A stretch of DNA of 64,000 nucleotides from Phenylobacterium sp. Lineage in GTDB: Bacteria > Pseudomonadota > Alphaproteobacteria > Caulobacterales > Caulobacteraceae. A program made the translations under genes and the position numbers. This document shows, piece after piece, positions 24,974 to 34,791 of the stretch (its first letter is position 1; the number at the start of each line of letters is the position of its first letter). Location: NCBI GenBank assembly GCA_017991675.1, contig JAGOQB010000004.1, positions 62,001 to 126,000 on the forward strand, written 5' to 3'. The notes under the pieces are model-generated. The model worked only from the letters and a program-made list of their open reading frames with translations, did no database searches and was not told the origin of the DNA.

Positions 24974-27222
24974 ACGCGATCGCCCCGCTCTCCCGCCGCG
25001 GCTTCCTGGCCGCCATCGCCGCCACCGGCGCGGCCATGACCTTCGCAGTCGGGCCTGAGGCCGCCGCTGCGGCCGGCGATTTCGAGCCGACCATCTGGTA
25101 CTCGATCGGCCGCGACGGGATCGTCACCGTCAATGTGATCCGCGCCGAGATGGGCCAGCACGTCGGCACCGCCATCGCCCGCATCGTCGCCGACGAGCTC
25201 GAAGCCGACTGGTCCAAGGTCCGCATCAATCACGTGGATTCCGCCGCCAAGTGGGGCCTGATGGTCACCGGCGGCAGCTGGTCGGTCTGGCAGAGCTATC
25301 CCCTGATGAGCCAGGCCGGGGCCGCCGGTCGCCTGTTGCTGATCGAAGAAGGCGCCAGGCTGCTTGGCGTCGATCCGAAGGCCTGCACGGCGGCCGGCAG
25401 CGTCGTCAGCGGTGGCGGCAAGTCGATCGGCTACGGCGACATCGTCGCCCGCGGGAACCTCAAGCGGACCTTCACCGCCGACGAGCTCGGCAAGATGCCG
25501 ATCAAGAAAGCCGCCGACCGCCGGCTGGTGGGCAAGCCCTCGGCCCAGCTCGACATCGGCGAGAAGGTCGACGGCTCGGGCAAGTTCGGCATCGACGCCA
25601 GGATCGACGGCATGGTCTACGCCCGGCCGAAGATCCCGCCGACCCGTAATGAATCCAAGGTCGTCTCGGTCGACGACAGCGCCGCCAAGGCGGTGCCCGG
25701 CTACATCCGCACCATCACCCTGGACGATCCGTCGAACACCGTCCCCGGCTGGGCGATGGTGATCGCCGAGAGCTTCGTCGCCGCCGACGCCGCCTGCGAA
25801 CTGGTCAAGGTGGAATGGAGCTCGGGCGACACCGCCAAGACCTCCGAGGCCGACATCCAGAAGCGCGCCGGCGCCCTGATCGCCGATCCCAAGGCCGGCG
25901 CCCTGGTGGTCGAGGACCCCGGCGTCGACGCCGCCTTCGCCGCCGCCAAGTCCAAGCTGGAGCGTACCTACACCACCGCCAGCGCCCTGCACTTCCAGCT
26001 CGAGCCGGTGAACGCCCTGGCCCTGGTCAACAAGGACGGCTCCTACGAGATCCACACCGGCAACCAGTGGCAGTCGCTGGTGCTGCCGTGGCTGTCCAAG
26101 GCGCTCGGCGTACCCGAAGACAAGATCGTCCTGAAGACCTACCTGCTCGGCGGCGGCTTCGGTCGCCGGCTCAACGGCGACTATGCGGTGCCCGCCGCGC
26201 TGGCGGCCAAGGCCCTGGGCCGGCCGGTGAAGATGGTCTGCACGCGGGCCGACGACAGCCGCTTCGACTCCTTCCGCTCGCCCTCGGTCCAGGTCGTGAA
26301 GATGGCGTTCGGCGAGGGCGGTCGCGTGACCGCCATGGACCACGCCGCCTGCGCCGGCTGGCCGACCCAGATCATGGCCCCGTTCTTCATGCCCAAGGGG
26401 ACGAACGACGTCGCCTACGACCCGTTCGCGATCAGCGGCGCCAACCACTGGTACAGCGTCGGCGCCCAGCGCGTCCGCGCCGTGCCCAACGACCTGGCCA
26501 ACCGCGCCTTCCGCCCCGGCTGGCTGCGCTCGGTTGGCCCCGGTTGGACCAATTGGGCGGTCGAGTGCTTCATGGACGAGGCGGCCCGGTCGGTGGGCAA
26601 GGACCCGCTGGCCTTCCGTCTGGCCATGCTGGACGGCGCTGGCCCCAACGCCGGCTCCGCGCCCAACTCGGTCGGCGGCGCCAAGCGCCAGGCGGCCGTG
26701 CTCTCGCGGCTGGCCGCCAAGGCCGCCTGGGGCCAGTCCCTGCCCAAGGGGACGGGCCTGGGCATCGCCACCACCTTCGGCCAGGAACGCGACATGCCGA
26801 CCTGGGTCGCCTGCGCGGCGCGGGTCACGGTCGACCCCGCCAGCGGCGCGGTGAAGGTCGAAAAGCTGACCCTGGTCGCCGACGCCGGAACCATCGTCTC
26901 ACCGGAAGGGGCGCTGGCCCAGATGGAGGGCGCGGCGCTCTGGGGAATGAGCCTGGCGCTCTTCGAAGGCACCGAGTTCGAGAACGGCGCGCCGCGCGAC
27001 ACCAACCTCGACGGCTACACGCCGCTGCGGATGGCCGACGTTCCCGAACTCGACATCGAGTTCATCGACAGCGCCGAGGTTCCGGTCGGGTTGGGCGAGC
27101 CGGCGACCACCGTGGTCGGTCCGGCGATCGGCAACGCCATCTTCAACGCCTGCGGGGCGCGGGTGCGTCACCTGCCGATCAGGCCTGAAGCCGTCCTTAA
27201 CGCCTTGAAGACCAAGTCTTAA
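24970..27222 (+). CDS. Molybdopterin-binding large subunit of a molybdenum hydroxylase (IorB type)
   Basis: A 750-residue Tat-exported subunit: the N-terminus has the twin-Arg signal [20 protein letters not shown]. Molybdopterin-binding blocks include [19 protein letters not shown] (GGGFG), [27 protein letters not shown], and the C-terminal [30 protein letters not shown], where the Glu of GLGEPA is the expected catalytic base. It resembles isoquinoline 1-oxidoreductase beta and membrane-associated aldehyde dehydrogenases in being periplasmic. Coupled by ATGA overlap to the iron-sulfur subunit; 70 bases later a TonB receptor gene begins. Confidence 0.93.
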   Translation: MNAIAPLSRRGFLAAIAATGAAMTFAVGPEAAAAAGDFEPTIWYSIGRDGIVTVNVIRAEMGQHVGTAIARIVADELEADWSKVRINHVDSAAKWGLMVTGGSWSVWQSYPLMSQAGAAGRLLLIEEGARLLGVDPKACTAAGSVVSGGGKSIGYGDIVARGNLKRTFTADELGKMPIKKAADRRLVGKPSAQLDIGEKVDGSGKFGIDARIDGMVYARPKIPPTRNESKVVSVDDSAAKAVPGYIRTITLDDPSNTVPGWAMVIAESFVAADAACELVKVEWSSGDTAKTSEADIQKRAGALIADPKAGALVVEDPGVDAAFAAAKSKLERTYTTASALHFQLEPVNALALVNKDGSYEIHTGNQWQSLVLPWLSKALGVPEDKIVLKTYLLGGGFGRRLNGDYAVPAALAAKALGRPVKMVCTRADDSRFDSFRSPSVQVVKMAFGEGGRVTAMDHAACAGWPTQIMAPFFMPKGTNDVAYDPFAISGANHWYSVGAQRVRAVPNDLANRAFRPGWLRSVGPGWTNWAVECFMDEAARSVGKDPLAFRLAMLDGAGPNAGSAPNSVGGAKRQAAVLSRLAAKAAWGQSLPKGTGLGIATTFGQERDMPTWVACAARVTVDPASGAVKVEKLTLVADAGTIVSPEGALAQMEGAALWGMSLALFEGTEFENGAPRDTNLDGYTPLRMADVPELDIEFIDSAEVPVGLGEPATTVVGPAIGNAIFNACGARVRHLPIRPEAVLNALKTKS

Positions 27223-27292
27223 CCCGCAGGGCCTTATCTCCGGAGCGCGCCCCTCCCCTCGTGGCGCGTAGCAGATACCGGAAAGCCCTTCG

Positions 27293-29557
27293 ATGCATCG
27301 CCTTCTCCTCGTCGGCGGCGCGGCCGCCGCCGCGCTCCTGTCCTCCAGCGCCGCGCTCGCCGCCGACGCCCCGCAGGTCGAGGAACTGATCGTCACCGGC
27401 GAGAAGGCCGACCGCAGCCTGCAGGACACCGTCGCCAGCGTCGCCCTGTTCACCGAGCGCGGCCTCGACGCGCGCAACATCCAGGACCTGGGCGATCTGG
27501 TGAACCACGCCGCCAACGTCGCCGAGACCTATCAGGGCTTCGGCTTCACCATCCGCGGGGTCGCCAATAACGGCGTCTCGGGCGGCGGCAGCGGCGGCCT
27601 GGCCACGGTCTATCTCGACGGCGCGGCCCTGCCCGACCGGGCGCTGGCCGCCGGCCCGCTGAACATGTGGGACATCGCCCAGGCCGAGATCCTGCGCGGC
27701 CCGCAATCGACCCTGCAAGGCCGCAACACGCTCGCCGGCGCTATCGTCCTGCGCAGCAACGATCCGACCTGGACCTGGAGCGGCGCGGCCCGCGCCGACC
27801 TGGCCGACGACGAATCCCGCATCCTCGCCTTCGCCGCCGGCGGCCCGATCGTCGCCGACCAGCTGGCCTTCCGCCTGTCGTTCGAGGACCGCGACGCCGA
27901 GGGCTTCACCTACAATTCGACCCGCAAGACCCAGGAAGACCCGCTCAAGTCGACCACCGTGCGCGGCAAGCTGCTGTTCACCCCCTCGGCCCTGCCCGAC
28001 CTGACCGTGCGCGCCAGCGCGCTGCACAATCGGCACAAGGGCGGCTACATCTACAGCTACTCGCGCTCCGACGTCCCGAACCCGGCCGAGAACCGCATCG
28101 CCACCAGCGACTATCCGGGCCAGACGCGCAGCACGACCGACATCCTGACGCTCAACGCCGACTACGCGATCTCCGACCAGCTCAAGCTGACCTCGGTCAC
28201 CGCCTGGAGCAAGGTGCGCAGCGACAGCCTGTTCGACATGGACGGCGGCCCGGCCTCGATCGCCTACGGCCGCGAAAACGACCTCGACCGCTCGCTCTCG
28301 CAGGAACTGCGCCTGCAGTATGAAGGCGAGCGCCTGTCGGGCCTCGCCGGCCTCTACTTCGCCGACCGCGACCGCGACTTCGCCGTCGCCACCCGCAACG
28401 CCCTGGCCACGCCGCGCGCCACCCTGCTGGGCGTGCTGATGAGCCCGCCGTTCAACCTGCCGGCCGCCACCGCCAACGCCGCGGCCAACGCCTATGTCGC
28501 GGCCCTGCCCTCGGTCTCGGTCGACTTCGCCGGCCGCGCGCCGGAAGAGATCCAGACGGTCGCCCTGTTCGCCGACGGCCGCTACCAGCTGACCCCGCAG
28601 CTCTCGCTGCTGGCCGGTTTCCGCTACGACCGCGAAGAAAACACCCTGTCGGTGGCCCAGACCACGCGCTTCGCCGGAACCTATCCGAACCCGGCCGCCT
28701 TCGGCGCCCTGGCCCCGGTGATCGCCGGCCTCAACCAGGTCGTCGGCCTCTATGTCGCCCAGGCCACCGCCAACCAGCCGGACACCTCGCGCACCTTCGA
28801 GGCCTTCCTGCCCAAGCTCGGCCTGAAGTACGACATCACCGAAGACGCCTCGTTGAGCTTCGTGGCCCAGCGCGGCTATCGCTCGGGCGGCGCCAACATC
28901 AACGTCATCCGCTCGGCGGTCGTCCCCTACGATCCGGAGTTCACCTGGAACTACGAGCTGGCGGCCCGCACCAGCTGGCTGGACGGCGCCCTGAGCGTCA
29001 ACGCCAACGCCTACTATGTCGACTGGAGCGACCAGCAGGTGGTCGTCAACCTCAGCGCCACCCCCTACGACTACCAGACCGAAAACGCGGGCGCCTCGCA
29101 CCTCTATGGGGCCGAGCTTGAGGCCGCCTGGCGTCCGACCGCCGCCTTGGACCTCTACGGGTCGGTCGGCTACAGCCGCACCGAGTTCGACGACTTCACC
29201 ATCCGCGCCGGGACCAGCACCATCGACCTCTCGGGCAGCGAGTTCGCCTTCGCCCCGGAATGGACCTGGAACCTCGGCGGCGCCTATCGCTGGGACAACG
29301 GCGTGTTCGTCAATCTGGACGCCGGCTACCGCAGCGAGTCCTACGGCGTTTCCGGTCCGACCCGGGGCGCCAACAAGCTCGACGCCCGCACCCTGCTGGG
29401 CGGCAAGATCGGTTATCAGGCCGAGCGCTGGACCCTGGCCGCCTACGCGACCAACCTGCTGGACGAAGAGTACGTCCAGTTCCGTCAGCCGACCCTCAAC
29501 CGCGCCATGTACGGCGCGCCGCGCGTCTTCGGCGCCGTCCTCGAAACCCGTTGGTGA
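27293..29557 (+). CDS. TonB-dependent outer-membrane receptor
   Basis: A 754-residue receptor with signal peptide (MHRLLLVGGAAAAALLSSSAALA), a TonB-box-like VEELIVTGEK, the plug domain (DLGDLVNHAANVAETYQGFGFTIRGVANNG ... AEILRGPQSTLQGRNTLAGAIVL, the conserved EILRGPQSTLQGRN), then a 22-strand barrel ending FGAVLETRW. It lies 70 bases after the molybdenum hydroxylase and upstream of an MFS transporter, so it may import a ligand used by one of them, but no binding specificity can be read. Caulobacterales carry dozens of such receptors. Confidence 0.95.
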   Translation: MHRLLLVGGAAAAALLSSSAALAADAPQVEELIVTGEKADRSLQDTVASVALFTERGLDARNIQDLGDLVNHAANVAETYQGFGFTIRGVANNGVSGGGSGGLATVYLDGAALPDRALAAGPLNMWDIAQAEILRGPQSTLQGRNTLAGAIVLRSNDPTWTWSGAARADLADDESRILAFAAGGPIVADQLAFRLSFEDRDAEGFTYNSTRKTQEDPLKSTTVRGKLLFTPSALPDLTVRASALHNRHKGGYIYSYSRSDVPNPAENRIATSDYPGQTRSTTDILTLNADYAISDQLKLTSVTAWSKVRSDSLFDMDGGPASIAYGRENDLDRSLSQELRLQYEGERLSGLAGLYFADRDRDFAVATRNALATPRATLLGVLMSPPFNLPAATANAAANAYVAALPSVSVDFAGRAPEEIQTVALFADGRYQLTPQLSLLAGFRYDREENTLSVAQTTRFAGTYPNPAAFGALAPVIAGLNQVVGLYVAQATANQPDTSRTFEAFLPKLGLKYDITEDASLSFVAQRGYRSGGANINVIRSAVVPYDPEFTWNYELAARTSWLDGALSVNANAYYVDWSDQQVVVNLSATPYDYQTENAGASHLYGAELEAAWRPTAALDLYGSVGYSRTEFDDFTIRAGTSTIDLSGSEFAFAPEWTWNLGGAYRWDNGVFVNLDAGYRSESYGVSGPTRGANKLDARTLLGGKIGYQAERWTLAAYATNLLDEEYVQFRQPTLNRAMYGAPRVFGAVLETRW

Positions 29558-29587
29558 CGAGGGCCGGACCTCCGAATCCAAAAAGCT

Positions 29588-29627
29588 CAGAGCGCGATCA
29601 GATTCTATCGAAGCCCATTGCGCTCTG
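29588..29627. repeat. Intergenic inverted repeat after the TonB receptor gene
   Basis: CAGAGCGC (29588-29595) and its reverse complement GCGCTCTG (29620-29627) flank 24 bases that contain a GANTC site (GATTC). It follows the receptor stop by 31 bases. It could fold as a transcript 3' hairpin, but no T-run follows. The surrounding gap 29558-29752 has nothing else I can name. Confidence 0.45.
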
Positions 29628-29752
29628 GGCCGCGTGCGCCCCTTCCCCCGCGGTATCGGACTCTGGTACGACGTCGGCATAAAATTTAGCCGTAAAGATT
29701 AGGGAGTCGCCCGCGCGACCCATTTAGCGATCCGCGCGCGGGCGGGACGCGA

Positions 29753-31093
29753 TTGGAAGCACATATTTCAAGGCAGGACGCGGCGCAGGCCGCGTCTGAA
29801 GACGCCCCTGTCGAACTCAGCCTGGCGGAAAAGGAAGCCGCCTACGAGAAGTTCGTCTGGGACAATCTGAAGCGCAATTACATCGGCAACTACCTGCACG
29901 GCATGCTCGGCATGACCGGCTTCCGGCTCATCAACGCGCCGACCTTCCTGCCCGCCTACCTGCACATGATCTCCGGGTCGAACACCATTGTCGGCCTGGG
30001 CCTGGCGCTGCAGCAGGTCGGCAGCGTGATTTCGCCGATCTTCGGCGCCACCCAGATCGAACACCGCAGCAAGGTGATGCCGGCCGCCGTCTGGATGGGC
30101 GGCCTGGCCCGCGTCCAGATCGTCGGCATGGCCCTGGCCGGCTGGTTCCTCAAGGATCAGTCGCTGGTCGTCACCATGATGATCCTGATGTTCCTGTTCG
30201 GGCTGTTCATGGGCACCCAGCGGGTGGTGTTCGGCCTGCTGATGGCCAAGGTCATTCCGCTCAGCCGCCGCGGCCGCCTGCAGGCCTGGCGCAACGCCAC
30301 CGGCGGGCTGATCGCCGCCGCCCTCGCCTGGGCGGCCGGCAAGTACCTGATCGAGGGCAACGTCCTCGGCAACGGCTACGCGACCACCTTCGCGCTGGCG
30401 GCCTTCCTGACCACCTTGGGTCTCTGGGCCCTGCAACTGCTGCTCAAGGAGCCCGAGCCGCCGAACCTGCCGGCCCAGGCCCGGTTCCGTGACCGGGTGA
30501 AGGACTTCCCAGCGCTGATCATGTCGGACAAGGGCTACGCCTGGTTCCTGGTCGTGCAGATGGTCGCCACCGCCAGCCGGATCGCCACGCCGTTCTACAT
30601 CATCTTCGTCTCATCCACGATGAAGCTGGACGGCATGACGCTGGGCCTGCTCAGCTTGGCCTTCCTCGGCGCCGACACCCTGTCAAACCTGGTCTGGGGC
30701 TATCTGGGCGACAAGACCGGCTTCAAGCTGGTCCTGGCGGTCTCGCTGTTCGCCTGGACCCTGGCGACCGCCCTGTTGATGCTGAACCACGCGCCCTGGG
30801 CGGTGTTCCTGGCCTTCTTCGGCCTTGGCGCGGCGCAGTCGGGGTACATGATGGCCGCCCAGACCATGATCCTGGAGTTCGGCTCGCGGGCCGAGATGCC
30901 GATGCGCATCGCCATCTCCTCGACGGCCGAAGGCATCATGGCCTCGCTCGGGCCGCTGGCCGGCGGCTTCATCGCCGACCACTACGGCTTCAACGTCGTG
31001 TTCGGCGCCTCGATCGGCTTCCTGGTTCTCGGCTTGCTGATCCTGCTCACCGTCGTGAAGGAACCGCGCACCGCACGGATGGCCTCGCTCTGA
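29753..31093 (+). CDS. Major facilitator superfamily transporter
   Basis: A 446-residue, 12-helix MFS protein. The frame opens at TTG 29753, 8 bases after GGGCGGGA; no ATG precedes the first helix, so TTG is the best start. Helices include MISGSNTIVGLGLALQQVGSV, LVVTMMILMFLFGLFMGTQ, LVLAVSLFAWTLATALLML and VVFGASIGFLVLGLLILLT. The loop 2-3 sequence (ATQIEHRSKVMPAAVWMGGL) is atypical of the MFS A motif. Charged N-terminal 50 residues. Possible neighbour of the TonB receptor in function; substrate unknown. Confidence 0.88.
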   Translation: MEAHISRQDAAQAASEDAPVELSLAEKEAAYEKFVWDNLKRNYIGNYLHGMLGMTGFRLINAPTFLPAYLHMISGSNTIVGLGLALQQVGSVISPIFGATQIEHRSKVMPAAVWMGGLARVQIVGMALAGWFLKDQSLVVTMMILMFLFGLFMGTQRVVFGLLMAKVIPLSRRGRLQAWRNATGGLIAAALAWAAGKYLIEGNVLGNGYATTFALAAFLTTLGLWALQLLLKEPEPPNLPAQARFRDRVKDFPALIMSDKGYAWFLVVQMVATASRIATPFYIIFVSSTMKLDGMTLGLLSLAFLGADTLSNLVWGYLGDKTGFKLVLAVSLFAWTLATALLMLNHAPWAVFLAFFGLGAAQSGYMMAAQTMILEFGSRAEMPMRIAISSTAEGIMASLGPLAGGFIADHYGFNVVFGASIGFLVLGLLILLTVVKEPRTARMASL

Positions 31094-31114
31094 AGGCGTG
31101 CTAGATCGAATGTC

Positions 31115-31330
31115 ATGAAGCCCGAGAAGGATCCCGAGGTCGTCGACCTCGCCCAGCATCGAAAGGCCGTCCAGGCTCGCGAGGCGGCGGCCAAGACCGC
31201 CCGCGAAAAGGCCGCGCGCCAGGCCAAGTCGGGCGGCTCGATGCTCGGCGGCCGCAAGCACGCCGGCCTGATCCTCGTCCTGGTCGCCGTCGCCCTGCTG
31301 GCGATCTTCGTGCTGCCGCGCCTGCTCTAG
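31115..31330 (+). CDS. Small single-pass membrane protein
   Basis: A 71-residue protein: a highly charged N-terminal helix (VDLAQHRKAVQAREAAAKTAREKAARQAK), a short Gly/Ser turn, then a C-terminal transmembrane helix (AGLILVLVAVALLAIFVLP), so it is probably tail-anchored with the charged part in the cytoplasm. It begins 21 bases after the MFS gene and may be cotranscribed. No known family recognised; the composition and the clean frame support a real gene. Confidence 0.7.
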   Translation: MKPEKDPEVVDLAQHRKAVQAREAAAKTAREKAARQAKSGGSMLGGRKHAGLILVLVAVALLAIFVLPRLL

Positions 31331-31340
31331 CGAAAAATCG

Positions 31341-31365
31341 CCCGCGCCGTGTCACACGCCGCGGG
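31341..31365. other. Hairpin between the small membrane protein and the AhpD-like gene
   Basis: CCCGCG at 31341-31346 pairs with CGCGGG at 31360-31365, with an inner GTG/CAC stem around a TCA loop. There is no T-run after it. It could be a weak terminator or a 5' leader structure of the next gene. Confidence 0.35.
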
Positions 31366-31408
31366 CCCCGAGCGTCCTGTTGCTGAACCCCCAGCACAGG
31401 ACCTCCCC

Positions 31409-31873
31409 ATGTCTGCTCGCCTGAATCCCTTCGCCGCCGCGCCGGAAATGATCGCGGCCATGACCGCGCTCGAGACCGCCGTGGTCTCCTCGGGCCTCGA
31501 ACACAGCCTGATCGAGCTGGTGAAGACCCGCGCCTCCCAGATCAACGGCTGCGCCTTCTGCATCCACATGCACACCCGCGACGCCCGCGCCCACGGCGAG
31601 AGCGAGGAGCGGCTGTATCTGCTGGCCGCCTGGTGGGAGAGCTCGCTGTTCACCCCGCGGGAGAAGGCGGCCCTGACCTGGACCGACTCCCTGACCCTGG
31701 TCGCCCAGACCCGCGCGCCCGACGCCGACTACGGCGCCATGCGCGAGCACTTCGACGAGGCCGAGGCCGTCAAGCTCACCATGCTGATCGGCGCGATCAA
31801 CGTCTGGAACCGGCTGGCCGTCGGCTTCCGCAGCCAGCACCCGCGCAAGTGGGGCGCCGAAAAGGCGGCTTAG
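31409..31873 (+). CDS. AhpD-like carboxymuconolactone decarboxylase family protein
   Basis: A 154-residue alkylhydroperoxidase-D-fold protein. I take ATG 31409 (MSARLNPFAAAPEMIAAM). The catalytic signature is intact: INGCAFCIHMHTRDARAHGES (CxxC followed by His), giving peroxidase or disulfide-relay activity. The helix EHSLIELVKTRASQ just before it is typical of the YciW/AhpD type. Followed by copy 1 of repeat family A. Confidence 0.9.
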   Translation: MSARLNPFAAAPEMIAAMTALETAVVSSGLEHSLIELVKTRASQINGCAFCIHMHTRDARAHGESEERLYLLAAWWESSLFTPREKAALTWTDSLTLVAQTRAPDADYGAMREHFDEAEAVKLTMLIGAINVWNRLAVGFRSQHPRKWGAEKAA

Positions 31874-31883
31874 GGCGACAAGA

Positions 31884-32003
31884 TGCTCCCCCTCTGGGGG
31901 AGCTGTCAGCCGAACGGCTGACTGAGGGGGACTTTGACTCCAGGCCAGCAGACCCCCTCCGTCGCGCTCCGCGCGCCACCTCCCCCAAGAGGGGAGGATC
32001 TGA
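31884..32003 (+). repeat. Dispersed hairpin repeat, family A, copy 1
   Basis: Begins 10 bases after the stop of the AhpD-like gene. It contains GCTCCCCC/GGGGGAGC, GTCAGCC/GGCTGAC, the invariant CTGAGGGGGACTTTGACT, CCCCCTCCGTC, a CGCGC/GCGCG hairpin and a final CCTCCCC/GGGGAGG. A second copy at 48134-48264 has the same order. Lies between convergent genes. Confidence 0.85.
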
Positions 32004-32010
32004 AGTCGTT

Positions 32011-33087
32011 CTAAGCCGCCAGCTTGCCCGCGGCGGCCTGGGCGATGCGCGCCTTGGCCATCTCGTTGGCGACGTCATAGCTTGGCCGCCCCTCGGACGC
32101 GGCGCGGTCGAGCACCTCCTCCAGGGTCAGGGTCAGGCGGTCGAGCTTGGTCTGCACCCAGGCCTGGTCGAAGGCCTCGCCGCGTTCCAGGGCCCGGATC
32201 TCGCCGGCGACGTTGATGATGCCGCCGCCGTTGATCACATAGTCGGGCGCATAGAGGATCCCGCGGGCGAACACCTCGCGGCCGATCTCGGGGCTGGCCA
32301 GTTGGTTGTTGGCGCCGCCGGCGATGATCTTGGCCTTCAGCCGCGGCAGGGTGGCCTCGTTGACCGCCCCGCCCAGGGCGCACGGCGCGAAGACGTCGGC
32401 CTGCGCGTCGAAGATCGCCCCCGGCGCGACGATGGTCGCCCCGGTCTGCGCCGCCACCTGCGACAGCGCCTCCTCGTTGACATCGGTGATGATCAGCTTG
32501 GCGCCGGCCGCGTGCAGCTTCTGCGCCAGGTAGGCGCCGACATGGCCGACGCCCTGGATGGCGACGGTGACGCCGTCGAGTTCGCGGTTCAGGCCGCGCC
32601 GGACCGCCAGGCGCACGCCGCGGAACACGCCCTCGGCGGTCACCGGGCTCGGATCGCCGGAGGCGGCCGGATGCCCCTCCAGGCCGGCGACGTAGCGGGT
32701 CTGCTTGCGCGCATAGCCGAGATCGACCGGCGAGACGCCGACGTCCTCAGCCGTCCAGTAGACGCCGTTCAACGCCTCGACCGCGCGGCCGAACGCCTCG
32801 AACAGCGCCGGGGTCTTCATGGTCCGGCTGTCGCCGATGATCACCGACTTGCCGCCGCCCAGCTCCAGGTCGGCCATGGCGTTCTTGTAGGACATCGCCC
32901 GCGACAGCCGCAGCGCATCGTCCAGCGCCGCCTCGGCGCTGGCGTAGGGCCACATCCGGCAACCACCCGCCGCCGGCCCGCGCGCGGTCGAGTGCACCGC
33001 GATAATGGCCTTCAGGCCGGTTTTTTCATCGAAGAACGAATGGACGCCTTCGTGAGCCTCGAACGCAGGAGAATCGAACAAGGTCAT
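32011..33087 (-). CDS. Glu/Leu/Phe/Val dehydrogenase (leucine dehydrogenase-like)
   Basis: NAD-dependent amino-acid dehydrogenase that deaminates branched-chain amino acids. At 358 residues it matches leucine dehydrogenase. Visible are the catalytic Lys region (MSYKNAMADLELGGGKSVIIGD), the block WTAEDVGVSPVDLGYARKQTRYVAG, and the Rossmann fingerprint VAIQGVGHVGAYLAQ followed by ITDVN (acidic residue, so NAD). Starts MTLFDSPAFEAHEGVHSFFD. Divergent genes are lacking; repeat A lies past its 3' end. Confidence 0.92.
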   Translation of the reverse strand: MTLFDSPAFEAHEGVHSFFDEKTGLKAIIAVHSTARGPAAGGCRMWPYASAEAALDDALRLSRAMSYKNAMADLELGGGKSVIIGDSRTMKTPALFEAFGRAVEALNGVYWTAEDVGVSPVDLGYARKQTRYVAGLEGHPAASGDPSPVTAEGVFRGVRLAVRRGLNRELDGVTVAIQGVGHVGAYLAQKLHAAGAKLIITDVNEEALSQVAAQTGATIVAPGAIFDAQADVFAPCALGGAVNEATLPRLKAKIIAGGANNQLASPEIGREVFARGILYAPDYVINGGGIINVAGEIRALERGEAFDQAWVQTKLDRLTLTLEEVLDRAASEGRPSYDVANEMAKARIAQAAAGKLAA

Positions 33088-33148
33088 GCTGCAATCAACG
33101 CCTCAAACCGGAAGAGATTGCCGCCGCATTACGCCCCTCACCGGCGCT

Positions 33149-34186
33149 TCACAAGCCCGCTCTAACTCGCCCCGCCGCCTCGGCGTTTACCGGCGCATTG
33201 GCCTGGGTGGGCGATCCCGGGATGATCGGCGCCCCCGACGGCAACGGGGCCTGCGGCGTCTTGATGAACGACAGCAGGTCGGCCCACACCACCGGCCCCT
33301 GGTGGTCGCGGGTCATCAGGTGCCAGCCTTGCGGATAATAGGCCGAGCGGTCCGTCGGCTTCAGCCGTCCCGCGGCCTGGAACGACGGCTTCTCCGGAAT
33401 GATCTCGTCGTTGGCCCCGTAGATGTAGAGCGTCGGGACCTTGACCTCGCCCGTCGCCGCCCAGGCGCGCTCCATCATCGCCACCAGGCCGTAGAGCGTG
33501 TCCGAGCGCGCGCCCCAGACCATCAGCGGGTCGCGGCCCATGGCCACCAGTTCCTCGTGATTGTCGGTCGGCTTCACGCGGCTGGTCAGCCAGCGGGGCG
33601 GTTCGTAGACCTTGGCGGCGGTGAAGCGCGAGGCCAGCCACAGCATCGTCTTGTACGGCAGCGGCTGGTTCGACCAGCCCCAGACCGCCGGCGCCATCAG
33701 GATCAGCCGGTCGGCGGCCGGCGGCCGGTCCGAGGCGAAGGCCTCGATCGCCACCGCTCCGCCCATGCTCTCGCCTGCGACGATCAGCGGCACGCCCGGA
33801 TGGCGCATGCGCGCCACCGCGACCATGGTCCGCAGGTCCTCGACCATCAGCCCGTCGCCGCCCCACACCCCGCGTTGGGGCGAGCGCCCGAACCCGCGCT
33901 GGTCGAAGGCGTAGGTCGTCACCCCGTTCTGCGCCCAGTACGGCGCGGCCAGGTGGAAGGCGTTGGCGTAGTCGTTCATCCCGTGCAGGGCCACGACCAC
34001 CGCCTGCGGCTCGCCTTGCGCCTCCCAGCGGGTCAGGCCCAGCCGCGCGCCGTCGAAGGTGACGAACACGTCCCGCTCCAGGTGCGGCCCCTGGAATCCC
34101 GACGGCGGCGCGCCGGCCTGTTGCACCTGCAAGGGGGTGCAGGCGCTCAGCATCACGGCGGCGAGGACGGCGGCGAGGCGTTTCAC
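33149..34186 (-). CDS. Lysophospholipase-like alpha/beta hydrolase lipoprotein
   Basis: A 345-residue hydrolase read from GTG 34186 (VKRLAAVLAAVMLSAC), which overlaps the upstream glycosylase stop by 4 bases (GTGA). The lipobox LSAC (Cys 16) predicts a lipoprotein. Serine-hydrolase features are clear: oxyanion VVVALHGMNDYANAF, nucleophile elbow VAGESMGGAVA, acid in YGANDEIIP and catalytic His in QGWHLMTRDHQ. The pattern is that of monoacylglycerol lipase/lysophospholipase (Hydrolase_4). It ends with a Pro/Ala-rich tail. Confidence 0.9.
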   Translation of the reverse strand: MKRLAAVLAAVMLSACTPLQVQQAGAPPSGFQGPHLERDVFVTFDGARLGLTRWEAQGEPQAVVVALHGMNDYANAFHLAAPYWAQNGVTTYAFDQRGFGRSPQRGVWGGDGLMVEDLRTMVAVARMRHPGVPLIVAGESMGGAVAIEAFASDRPPAADRLILMAPAVWGWSNQPLPYKTMLWLASRFTAAKVYEPPRWLTSRVKPTDNHEELVAMGRDPLMVWGARSDTLYGLVAMMERAWAATGEVKVPTLYIYGANDEIIPEKPSFQAAGRLKPTDRSAYYPQGWHLMTRDHQGPVVWADLLSFIKTPQAPLPSGAPIIPGSPTQANAPVNAEAAGRVRAGL

Positions 34187-34767
34187 GAACCCAAAATCTC
34201 CAGAACCCTTTGGCGAAGATAGGGCGCCGCCTCGGCTTCGAACCAGGGATTCCGCTTCAGCCACCCGGTGTTGCGCCAGGATGGATGCGGCATCGGCAGG
34301 TAGCTCGGGGCATAGTCGCGCCAGGCGCGCACGGTCTCGGTCATCCCGCCCTTGGCCCGCGGGCCCAACGCCCAGGCCTGGGCGTAGCTCCCGACCAGCA
34401 ATGTCAGCTCCACCTTCGGCAGTTCGGCCAGCAACTGCGGCCGCCAGAGCTGCGCGCAGCGCCGCGGCGGCGGATAGTCGCCGCCCTTCGGATGGGTGCC
34501 CGGAAAGCAGAACGCCATCCCTGCGACGCCGATTTCGGGCCGTCCATAGAAGGTCTGCGCGTCGATCCCCATCCACTGGCGCAGGCGGTCCCCCGACGCA
34601 TCGGTGAACGGCAGGCCGCTCTCATGCACGCGCCGCCCCGGCGCCTGACCGGCGATCAGCAGCCGGGTCTGCGGCCGCACGAACACGACCGGCCGCGGCG
34701 CATGCGGCAGCTCGCCGGCGCAGGCCCGGCAGGCGGCGATGTCGTCAAGAACAGCCGAAAGGCTCAT
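34183..34767 (-). CDS. Uracil-DNA glycosylase family protein
   Basis: A 194-residue member of the uracil-DNA-glycosylase fold. Motif 1 is GQAPGRRVHESGLPFTDASGDRLRQWMG and the C-terminal motif is MPHPSWRNTGWLKRNPWFEAE, with the HPS-type turn that inserts into DNA. An N-terminal Cys pair (CRACAGELPHA) is present but not the four Cys of a family-4 [4Fe-4S] enzyme, so cluster binding is unclear. It is coupled to the hydrolase downstream by a 4-base overlap. Confidence 0.87.
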   Translation of the reverse strand: MSLSAVLDDIAACRACAGELPHAPRPVVFVRPQTRLLIAGQAPGRRVHESGLPFTDASGDRLRQWMGIDAQTFYGRPEIGVAGMAFCFPGTHPKGGDYPPPRRCAQLWRPQLLAELPKVELTLLVGSYAQAWALGPRAKGGMTETVRAWRDYAPSYLPMPHPSWRNTGWLKRNPWFEAEAAPYLRQRVLEILGS

Positions 34768-34791
34768 CGGCCCGATATGGGCGCAGGGCCC

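Noticed and set aside
29588..29627. Inverted repeat considered as a Rho-independent terminator
   Set aside because: The loop is 24 bases and no T-run follows either arm; listed only as a repeat.
27197..29680. An 827-codon open frame opposite the TonB receptor
   Set aside because: Composition is Gly/Gln/Val/Arg-rich low complexity, no motifs, and the opposite strand encodes a complete receptor.
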